NCBI GenBank assembly: GCA_028583405.1
Contig: JAPTMU010000087.1
Coordinates: forward strand, 372,001-436,000
Direction of reading: 5' to 3'
Source of the DNA: Pogonophryne albipinna
Taxonomy: Eukaryota > Chordata > Actinopteri > Perciformes > Artedidraconidae
DNA: 64,000 nt
A program made the translations under genes and the position numbers. Shown here piece after piece: positions 35,011 through 47,000 of this stretch (within the stretch, counting starts at the first letter, position 1; every line of letters begins with the position of its first letter). The notes below the pieces were generated by a model. It saw nothing but the letters and a program-made list of their open reading frames with translations. It was not told the DNA's origin and did no database searches.

Positions 35011-38000
35011 ATGGCGCTGCTGTATGGCTTGTTATGGAGGCTCTTGCTCTTTCTGGTGCACATCAACAGGGCGCTGGTCTCCTGGCTCCGTGTCCGGCTT
35101 CGGAGCTGGAAGGGTCGGCTTTGGGAGCGGGCGATGGCCGCTTTGCTGCTGCCGGTAGCCCTGGCCGGGGTCCCCGACCCCCAGAGGAAGGTAAACCAGG
35201 ACCCTGATGCTAACGCTAACCCGGTAACTGGAAACCGCAATGCCGGGCGTCGGTCCCGCTGGCTGTCTGACGGCAGGTCTCTGGAGAAGCTGCCGGTCCA
35301 CATCGGCCTATTGGTGGCGGAAGAAGAGCCCAGCTACACGGACATAGCAAACCTGGCAGTGTGGTGCATGGCTGTCGGGATATCTTATGTCAGCGTCTAT
35401 GATAACCACGGTAAAACCCCTGAACGCTTCACCCCATACTAACCGCCTCTGTCGCTGTCTCTGATGGCTGGCCTAATAAAGGCTCACCGCTATTTAATTT
35501 ACCATTCAATATACATATGTGTATTTTGACTGATGCAGGAGATGTCAAACTCACTTTCCATTCCCTTAACTTAAATTTGGATTGAATACGTAAATCATAT
35601 TTCATCTGAGCATATTTTATTCAAGTGGATTAAAGGTCCTCACCATAGGTCCTCACTTCCCTTATTCGTCTTATTTCACCCCTGTCATGTGACCAGGGTT
35701 GGGAGGGTTACTTTATAAATGTAATCAGTTACTGATTACTGAATACATGGCTCTGAAAGTAATCCGAATACAGTTACAGTTACGTGTTTAAAAAAAGTAA
35801 CGTAATCAGATTACTTTTAGATTACTTTTGGATTACTTTCTTTTTCCATCACAGATGGGTATGTTTTGGTGAACAGGAGACACAAAAAGCAAAAGGAAAC
35901 TGAACGTGTTTTTACTGTTTTAATGGCGTATCAAGAGCACAACTGAAACATCACATCTGAAATGATGTAACAACATAATACACGTTCTGGGGATGCAGCT
36001 TGGGATGTGAGGAGTGAGGGACACGGCTTAGAACGGGCATGTCGCCTTCTGTCCTGCCAGTGTTGGCAGGACATGAATTAAAATGTCGAACTCGGACTTC
36101 ATTTTAAGGACATTTCGGCCAGGGGTATATTTTTGTTTAAGCACAGGAGAGTGTGTGCACCAGTCTGCCTTGATCTATGTATTCATGTCCGTGACACTCA
36201 CACTATCTGCTGCCCGCAGCTGTTTTATAGAAGGAACATCTCCTTCACTTCATGAAATCTCTGCAGCACCAGGAGGCAGCGGGAGGGTTAACTCAGCCTC
36301 TGAGAAGAGGAGCGCGCAGTGCCTTTCACGCACCGCCTTTCACGCACCGCCTTTCACGCACCGCCTTCTCTTTGTTTAGCTTCAGAATCATTAGAAAGAC
36401 TAAAGAGCGACCGCAGGCTGATGTGTTTTAACCACACACACCTCTACACACACACACACACACACACACGACTTAAAGGCATACTTTTGTTCCTCCATAT
36501 TTCGTTGTTATTGTTTCACTGAGCGGACCCGCCCCTTTTTTTTCAAACGCTCCCTTTTTTGGTCCATCTGCGGCGGTAAAAGTTTTTGTGCGCTGTGATG
36601 ATTCGGCTGTACCTTTAGTAATGAATATTAAATATTGTGAGGAAATCTTTCCACCAATAAGTATTCCAAAATGTATTCACTTCAGGTTTACGAAAGTAAC
36701 TGTAATCAGATTACTCGTTTTTCAAATGTAACGCGAGCTGAATACAGTTACTTGATGTTTGTATTCTGATTACGTAACGCCGTTACATGTATTCCGTTAC
36801 AACCCAACCCTGCATGTGACTGTGGTTATATTCAGGGGTGCACATAACTTTTTTGCCCTGGTTCTCAAAGGAGCACCTGGAGATGTTGCTTGGTGCTCAT
36901 CCTTAAAATGAAATAAACCGTAACTTTTGAGGGGGTCTTGACCTTATTTGCCAGACACACGGCACTGAACACACAGAGGTGAACACAGAACACATGCAGA
37001 GGTGAACACAGAACACATGCAGAGGTGAACACTGAACACACATGCAGAGGTGAACACAGAACACACATGCAGAGGTGAACACAAGACAACATTAGCACAA
37101 CCAGTAATCCTACAAGCTGTCATCACTACCCTCCTGACTGTTCTCCTCACTGTCTTCCTCTCTGTCAGACATGGTAGCTGATGATGTAGGCCTACTACTT
37201 TCTCTCTGGTTGAGTCTGTGATTAGCTGCTCGCATCCACAAGTCAACAGCTGGGTTTGGGTCGAAAGTCTCTGTTGTCATCTTAGACAAGTGGATGTAAT
37301 CAAATAAGTATGTGAACATAACCAATAACCTACCATAGCCAATAACAAATGAATGGAACTTATTTTATTTGTGTTGTTCATTCATATCTTATTTTACCTT
37401 AACATTTATTTATTTATGCATTATTTTTTTGTATCTCTCCAGTTTTAAAGGATATTTTTGGTTACTGTCCTATAGTATGCATTGGAATGATTTAAAACCT
37501 GTTTATCCCAATAATTATAAAGGAGTGCCTTGGAAATATGTGTTTACATAAATTGTGATCAAACCGTTTGAACTTAGACTAAAGTGAACTATCTAAACAC
37601 TCAGAGTCCTTTACCTCACTGAGCTGTAGTTATCAGCCTCTCAGTCTGACTGGAGAGGACTCTCCCTCCACATTATTGTAGAAACATCTTCTTCTAATAT
37701 CCGTTAGAGCAGCTAGCACCAGATTCTAATAACAACAGCGCCGGATGAGAAAATTAGGATGAGCACCAACGGTCAAAAATGTTTTTTTCCCTCCCAGAGC
37801 TGTCAGCGCAGCGCCTCCACAGATCTGGCGCCCTAGGCGAACATCTATTACGCCAGTGCTACGGGCCGACCCTGAGTTCATATCATAGGTTCATATGCAA
37901 CTCGCAAATATATTTCTTTTCTCTTCTCTCTCGCTCTCTCTCTCTCAATGTTGGTACCTATGGTTGGTACGCAAATGCGCCTTTTTTCAAATGACACGGT

Positions 38001-41000
38001 GCTCTTTTTTTGGCGGAGGTGCGCATGCGCACCTGCGCACCAGTTATGTGCAGCCCTGGTTATATTGGAATGTTCCACATTATGCGCCTTTCAGTTCTAA
38101 AGTTAGGCAGAGATAGGGTTGGGTATCGTTTGAATTTCCACGATTCTGATTCTGATTCCGATTCTACTTTTCGATTCCGGTTCTTAACGGTTCTCAATTC
38201 CGATTCTTTGAGGGGCAGGGTAAAAAAATGATACATGCTTCTTCCACCAAAAAAATTACATTTATTCGAGAAACTTTTACACAGGTTAGTTTACAGTAAT
38301 ATTCACATTAATCAGTCTGTTTATATTCACTGCTATGTAACTGTAACCTGAGAACCACTGAAGCTACAACAGTGCAACAGTCCAACTTTTAAAGAACAGT
38401 TCTTGTTGAGAAAAACAAGCATATCTGCCTTCTCAGGCATACCGGGAAGAAATGTTTGAACATTTTAAAGTAAAATGCTTCAATCTGGTGCACTTTAAGC
38501 AGAATTACTAGAGACTAGATCTAGGGGGTACAACTCTAAACACCCATATGAAAAAGATCTGTTTACATTTTAATAATCAAATAAGTATGTGAACATAACC
38601 AATAACCTACCATAGCCAATAACAAATACATGTAACTTATTTTATTTTTGTTGTTCATTCATATCTTATTTGACTATTTTATTTATGCATATTTTTTTAT
38701 CTCTCCAGTTTAAAACGATATGTCTGGTTTACTGTCCTATAGTATACATTGGAATGATTTCAAACCTGTTTTATCCCAATCATTATAAAGGAGTGCCTTG
38801 GAAATATGTGTTTACATAAATTGTGATCAAAACGTTTGAGACCCACTGAGATAAATTAGACTAAAGTGAACTATCTAAACACTCAGAGTCCTTTACCTCA
38901 CTGAGCTGTAGTTATCAGCCTCAGTCTGACTGGAGAGGACTCTCCCTCCACATCATTGTAGAAACATCTTCTTCTTCCGTTAGAGCAGCTAGCACCAGAT
39001 GCTAATAACAACAGCACCCTCCCTTTCTCCCTCGCTCGCTCGCACGCTCACTCGCACTTTGGCTGTGAGCTGCGGGTGCCAGATAAGCCAACATCCCCCA
39101 TTTTCATCACTGACAGCGCCCATCGTACAGGGCAAATGAACAGTGTAACCGGGATGAAAAGGGTGTTACATTTACTTAATTATGAATGTTGTTACATCAA
39201 GGCCGAACATTAGGATGAGCACCAACGGTCAAACATTTTTTTTTTTTTCTCCCAGAGCTGTCAGCGCAGCGCCTCCACAGATCTGGCGCCCTAGGCGAAC
39301 ATCTATAATGCCAGTGCAACGGGCCGGCGGCCGGCCCTCAGGTTACGCTGTAGGAAGTGTAGGTACAACGCTACATTTCCCGCCCCGCCGCAGTCATACA
39401 GTAGACTACGGAGAGCGGCGAGAAACATTTCCTCAGGCATCGAAAAGCGGAACCGAAATTCACATTTCTAAATGATGCCGTTGGAATCGAAATGTTGGTA
39501 CCCAACCCTAGGCAGAGACTTTTCTCATTCATTATTTAGTCTCTGAGAAAACATGGATGACACTGTGTATTATTAGGCCAATTCTGCTTGAAATATGATA
39601 CTCGTTTTTTCCGGTCATATTTGATCTTGGTTAAATCTGGAACCCGGTGTTATTCCAGCCCTTCTAGCTGTCAGGACATTATCCCAGTTTGAATTTAAAC
39701 AGTGTTGCTCAATCAGCTGGGCTAACACTGAAAACACACTAATAACCACACACTTATTACACTGATTTATATTCTGAGAGCAAATGACTCACATTGATCA
39801 TGTAAACTCCCGCTTTATTACTTTGTCCTTTTGGATATCTATATTCTCCTGAAACATAGCCCTGTTCTGTCGCTGTCTTATCTTTTCACACTGATGCATC
39901 TCTCTCAGGGAAACAAATCTGAACAAGGCACAAGTCCTGGAGACTTGGAGTCAGTTTTGCACATTTTCAGCCCTTTTTTTCTGATTTCAGATGCACAGGA
40001 AACCAACATTAAGTTAAGCACTGAAATGATTTTATAGGAGCTGTTACTAAGATTTGTTACATTATGAAAGAAATAAAACGGCAGCTAGAGTCAAAGCTCA
40101 AATGTCTCTTTCTCCACTCTAAGTGTAATAAGAACATTTCTTGTTTTTTTCACCCTGGTTTGAATGATGTACTTATCAGCCACATTGGTTTCTTCACTCA
40201 GGCATCTTTCAGAAGAACAACTCTCGTCTGTTGGAGGAGATAGTAAGGCAGCAGCAGGACTTGATGGGTGTCGACGGATCCAAATGCGATGTGGAGTTTC
40301 TTAGCCAGGGAAGTGACAAACACCAGCACCATGGTAAGTACTCTCCTGTTTCACTCAGTACGTTTACATGTATATGTTCTTAAGTAAAATGTCAAGAATC
40401 ATCATGTTAATCACATAGCTATCATATGCCTAAAACAGTCCTGATGCTCTTCTAGGTTATCATACATCTGGTTACGTACACAGCTACGTAGGGCTTTTGT
40501 TATCACGTGCTACTCTGATATTAGAAGAGTACATTCAGTATTTTCCCCAACATAAACTTAAAATGCTCAACGATGTGTGCAGAAATGCAGCCAATAACCT
40601 TGGTACCTAATTAGGCTTTATTTACTTGACACTGACATAGAGGACACCTTTTTAGCGTAGAGCAGGGGTCACCAACTACATTGGTCCAAGGGCCAAAATT
40701 AATCCAAGAGACACTTTCGGGAGGCCAGAGATTTTTATATATATATATATATATATAATTGATTAATATGTTCACTTTATTGAAAAAATAATCTTTTTTT
40801 TATAAGCCTGTATCCGGGGTAATAAAACTGAAAGCAGTGGCAGGGAAAGGAATCAACTTTTTTTTTATTAATACCGTGTCCTGATTGGTGAGAAACGGTT
40901 GCAGGTAGGGATGTCCCGATCACATTTTTTTGCTCCCGATCCGATTCCGATCATTTGATTTTGACAATCTGCCGATACCGATTTTTCCCGATCCGATCTT

Positions 41001-44000
41001 TATGCAATGCATTAAGAGAAAAAAAAGGTAACAGATAACGGCTGGTCATCCAACGCGATGAGTTCAGCTATCTTGGCTGTTATTTGTTTGGCCTTTTCAC
41101 TGTTCTGGGGCAGTTTCTCTTTCCTTTTAAAAGTCTCTGAAAGTGTCGGTTGTTTCAGTGCCGTTACCTGAGTGGCCGCTGTGTACTCGTCCTTTTGTTG
41201 TTGGTGTTTGTTTCTCAGGTGGCGTATTAGATTGGTCGTGTTGAACGTAGCTCTGTTCTTTCCACCACGCGGAACCTCCGCCTTGCAAACATTGCATCTG
41301 GCTGTTACACTGCCTTCGCTTTCAATTTTATAATACTTCCAAACTCCTGACATTTTCTCTGTCCCGAGTCCCGAGTCACCAGCTGAACGTAGCCTCTCGT
41401 TAGCTTACTGCTAGACTCTGCGCGCCCACTCTGTTGCCAGCTTTGAGAGAAATAAGCAACCAGGTCTGAAAACAAGCCCAAAAGAAGCAACACATACATG
41501 ATGTTGTGTCATTTCAAACCAAAACTAAGGCCTCAGGATGACTTTAAGACGTGAACATGGTCATTTTTGTTTTGTAACATTAAATTTAAAAAAAAAATGT
41601 ATTAAAAAAATAAAAATAAAATCCCGATCCCCGATTTTTTGAAAATCACGTGATCGGCTCCGATCCCCGATCACGTGATCGGATCGGGACATCTCTAGTT
41701 GCAGGATATAAGAAAATTGTTTGCCAGGCACGCATATCTCACATAATGTATGCGCTAAGTAGGGCTGCACGATTTTGGGAAAAAATCTAATTGCGATTTT
41801 TCTGACAAATATTGCGATTGCGATTCCATTTGCGATATTCTTTTTTTTTAAGCGACCCAACGGAAGTTTATTGTAAAATTATTGTACCGGCCATATCTCC
41901 GGTAGGGGTGCAACAACTAATCGACTTAATCGATTAAAATCGATTACCAAATTAGTTGCCAACTAATTCATTCGTTGGTGACGTCATCACGTGTGTTTTA
42001 CGCGCCGTTAAGCTCCAACGTTACCGGTCTTTTTATCGGTATTGGAGACATTTAAAAAATATATGTCATATGTATTATTGCTACAAAAACATTATATCGC
42101 AGTCTTAGTGTCGCCAACTCCGTTTCTAATATGCAAAAAGACAAAAAAATGAGTCTATGGCAGGGGTACTCAAACTTTTTTGTTAAAGGTCCACTTGTGA
42201 ATTTTATACAGTAAGGCCCCCCCCCCAGAGGAGCAACGAAACTGAAATTAAGAAGCAGTTCCGGCGCGCTATGGGGCCCCCTTGAGGGGGTTTCCCGACA
42301 TGTCGTTGCAGTAAATTAAAGGGTCTTTCATGTTGTCGTTGCTGTGGACCTTCTTAATCTTTTTTTATTTTTATTTTGAAATTGTTACGTTTATTCTGGT
42401 TTGTTTTGTGTTTATCTTTTATTTTAAATGTATTTATTTTATGTTTTGTGAGCTGAGCTGTGTGATTTTATATTTTATGTATCTCTGTACAGCACGGTCT
42501 GGAGGTTTTAAACTGCTATATAAATAAAGTTGGATTGGATTCATCTACCTTCTTTGGGGGCCCCCTTCTGGTCCAAGCACTTGCTTGTCGGTAAACGCCG
42601 CCCCTGTATACACACACACATTCAATACATACATACAATATGATGGCTTGAACTAGTGGGAAAAATGGCATTAGAAAGTCAAGGTAAACTTGCGGTTAAC
42701 TTGCGGTCTGCAAAGTAAATATATATGCACGTTTATTCTCACAACGCGTCAGACACAAGAAAATATACATTAAAGGGGACCTATCATGCAAAATGCACTT
42801 TGTGATGTCTTTTATACATAAATATGTGTCCCCGGTGCGTCAGGGAACTCACGCAGCGTCAGAAAATAAAACCCTCTCTCTTTTCCTCCGTACCCAAATC
42901 TTTTAAAAACAGGGGTACAACAAGCGGATACAGATTTGCTGCCGATCTGACGTCAAATCGGAAGCGGACCCACAGAAAATTGCTATCAGAAACAATGCCG
43001 GACGTGTTTTGGACGTAATCTCGTCTTTGTTTACATTAGCAAGCCTCGCTAACACACAGAGCTAACCTTTACTGTAGAGCACATGTGTGAAGAAGCAGGA
43101 AATAAAAAGGAACTCACCTTGTGATAAACCCGCAAGAGAAAAAGCATTTGAGCTCCATACTGTTTCAGAAATAATCCTTGCTGTGGTTTAGAACAGGGTG
43201 GCGTTTTAACACAGCAGAATTTAACTTTATCTCTGATAGAATTCTGATCAGGCATTAGCTCCGCCTCCTCTTTTTTCTTTTCAAGCTAAGGACCCAAGAT
43301 CTGCGTTGACTGCTAGACTCTGCGCGCCCACTCTGTTGCCAGCTTTGAGAGAAATAAGCAACCAGGTCTGAAAACAAGCCCAAAAGAAGCAACACATACA
43401 TGATGTTGTGTCATTTCAAACCAAAACTAAGGCCTCAGGATGACTTTAAGACGTGAACATGGTCATTTTTGTTTTGTAACATTAAATAAAAAAAAAAAAT
43501 GTATTCAAAAAATAAAAAAAATAATCCCGATCCCCGATTTTTTGAAAATCACGTGATCGGCTCCGATCCCCGATCACGTGATCGGATCGGGACATCTCTA
43601 GTTGCAGGATATAAGAAAATTGTTTGCCAGGCACGCATATCTCACATAATGTATGCGCTAAGTAGGGCTGCACGATTTTGGGAAAAAATCTAATTGCGAT
43701 TTTTCTGACAAATATTGCGATTGCGATTCCATTTGCGATATTCTTTTTTTTAAGCGACCCAACGGAAGTTTATTGTAAAATTATTGTACCGGCCATATCT
43801 CCGGTAGGGGTGCAACAACTAATCGACTTAATCGATTAAAATCGATTACCAAATTAGTTGCCAACTAATTCATTCGTTGGTGACGTCATCACGTGTGTTT
43901 TACGCGCCGTTAAGCTCCAACGTTACCGGTCTTTTTATCGGTATTGGAGACATTTAAAAAATATATGTCATATGTATTATTGCTACAAAAACATTATATC

Positions 44001-47000
44001 GCAGTCTTAGTGTCGCCAACTCCGTTTCTAATATGCAAAAAGACAAAAAAATGAGTCTATGGCAGAGGTACTCAAACTTTTTTGTTAAAGGTCCACTTGT
44101 GAATTTTATACAGTAAGGCCCCCCCCCCAGAGGAGCAACGAAACTGAAATTAAGAAGCAGTTCCGGCGCGCTATGGGGCCCCCTTGAGGGGGTTTCCCGA
44201 CATGTCGTTGCAGTAAATTAAAGGGTCTTTCATGTTGTCGTTGCTGTGGACCTTCTTAATCTTTTTTTATTTTTATTTTGAAATTGTTACGTTTATTCTG
44301 GTTTGTTTTGTGTTTATCTTTTATTTTAAATGTATTTATTTTATGTTTTGTGAGCTGAGCTGTGTGATTTTATATTTTATGTATCTCTGTACAGCACGGT
44401 CTGGAGGTTTTAAACTGCTATATAAATAAAGTTGGATTGGATTCATCTACCTTCTTTGGGGGCCCCCTTCTGGTCCAAGCACTTGCTTGTCGGTAAACGC
44501 CGCCCCTGTATACACACACACATTCAATACATACATACAATATGATGGCTTGAACTAGTGGGAAAAATGGCATTAGAAAGTCAAGGTAAACTTGCGGTTA
44601 ACTTGCGGTCTGCAAAGTAAATATATATGCACGTTTATTCTCACAACGCGTCAGACACAAGAAAATATACATTAAAGGGGACCTATCATGCAAAATGCAC
44701 TTTGTGATGTCTTTTATACATAAATATGTGTCCCCGGTGCGTCAGGGAACTCACGCAGCGTCAGAAAATAAAACCCTCTCTCTTTTCCTCCGTACCCAAA
44801 TCTTTTAAAAACAGGGGTACAACAAGCGGATACAGATTTGCTGCCGATCTGACGTCAAATCGGAAGCGGACCCACAGAAAATTGCTATCAGAAACAATGC
44901 CGGACGTGTTTTGGACGTAATCTCGTCTTTGTTTACATTAGCAAGCCTCGCTAACACACAGAGCTAACCTTTACTGTAGAGCACATGTGTGAAGAAGCAG
45001 GAAATAAAAAGGAACTCACCTTGTGATAAACCCGCAAGAGAAAAAGCATTTGAGCTCCATACTGTTTCAGAAATAATCCTTGCTGTGGTTTAGAACAGGG
45101 TGGCGTTTTAACACAGCAGAATTTAACTTTATCTCTGATAGAATTCTGATCAGGCATTAGCTCCGCCTCCTCTTTTTTCTTTTCAAGCAAAGGACCCAAG
45201 ATCTGCGTTGACTGCTAGACTCTGCGCGCCCACTCTGTTGCCAGCTTTGAGAGAAATAAGCAACCAGGTCTGAAAACAAGCCCAAAAGAAGCAACACATA
45301 CATGATGTTGTGTCATTTCAAACCAAAACTAAGGCCTCAGGATGACTTTAAGACGTGAACATGGTCATTTTTGTTTTGTAACATTAAATAAAAAAAAAAA
45401 ATGTATTCAAAAAATAAAAAAAATAATCCCGATCCCCGATTTTTTGAAAATCACGTGATCGGCTCCGATCCCCGATCACGTGATCGGATCGGGACATCTC
45501 TAGTTGCAGGATATAAGAAAATTGTTTGCCAGGCACGCATATCTCACATAATGTATGCGCTAAGTAGGGCTGCACGATTTTGGGAAAAAATCTAATTGCG
45601 ATTTTTCTGACAAATATTGCGATTGCGATTCCATTTGCGATATTCTTTTTTTTAAGCGACCCAACGGAAGTTTATTGTAAAATTATTGTACCGGCCATAT
45701 CTCCGGTAGGGGTGCAACAACTAATCGACTTAATCGATTAAAATCGATTACCAAATTAGTTGCCAACTAATTCATTCGTTGGTGACGTCATCACGTGTGT
45801 TTTACGCGCCGTTAAGCTCCAACGTTACCGGTCTTTTTATCGGTATTGGAGACATTTAAAAAATATATGTCATATGTATTATTGCTACAAAAACATTATA
45901 TCGCAGTCTTAGTGTCGCCAACTCCGTTTCTAATATGCAAAAAGACAAAAAAATGAGTCTATGGCAGAGGTACTCAAACTTTTTTGTTAAAGGTCCACTT
46001 GTGAATTTTATACAGTAAGGCCCCCCCCCCAGAGGAGCAACGAAACTGAAATTAAGAAGCAGTTCCGGCGCGCTATGGGGCCCCCTTGAGGGGGTTTCCC
46101 GACATGTCGTTGCAGTAAATTAAAGGGTCTTTCCTGTTGTCGTTGCTGTGGACCTTCTTAATCTTTTTTTATTTTTATTTTGAAATTGTTACGTTTATTC
46201 TGGTTTGTTTTGTGTTTATCTTTTATTTTAAATGTATTTATTTTATGTTTTGTGAGCTGAGCTGTGTGATTTTATATTTTATGTATCTCTGTACAGCACG
46301 GTCTGGAGGTTTTAAACTGCTATATAAATAAAGTTGGATTGGATTCATCTACCTTCTTTGGGGGCCCCCTTCTGGTCCAAGCACTTGCTTGTCGGTAAAC
46401 GCCGCCCCTGTATACACACACACATTCAATACATACATACAATATGATGGCTTGAACTAGTGGGAAAAATGGCATTAGAAAGTCAAGGTAAACTTGCGGT
46501 TAACTTGCGGTCTGCAAAGTAAATATATATGCACGTTTATTCTCACAACGCGTCAGACACAAGAAAATATACATTAAAGGGGACCTATCATGCAAAATGC
46601 ACTTTGTGATGTCTTTTATACATAAATATGTGTCCCCGGTGCGTCAGGGAACTCACGCAGCGTCAGAAAATAAAACCCTCTCTCTTTTCCTCCGTACCCA
46701 AATCTTTTAAAAACAGGGGTACAACAAGCGGATACAGATTTGCTGCCGATCTGACGTCAAATCGGAAGCGGACCCACAGAAAATTGCTATCAGAAACAAT
46801 GCCGGACGTGTTTTGGACGTAATCTCGTCTTTGTTTACATTAGCAAGCCTCGCTAACACACAGAGCTAACCTTTACTGTAGAGCACATGTGTGAAGAAGC
46901 AGGAAATAAAAAGGAACTCACCTTGTGATAAACCCGCAAGAGAAAAAGCATTTGAGCTCCATACTGTTTCAGAAATAATCCTTGCTGTGGTTTAGAACAG

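Noticed and set aside
34753..35442. Upstream extension of the nus1 frame to 229 codons
   Set aside because: The extra codons come from the foldback element and the GAA/poly(A) tail, and the frame runs past the exon 1 donor into intron 1. NUS1 similarity starts at the ATG at 35011.
42330..46822. 64-68-codon frames repeated every 1,902 bp
   Set aside because: They recur only because the block is triplicated. The sequences are hydrophobic or mixed without family resemblance and lie in non-coding parts of hAT-C and the piggyBac-like element.
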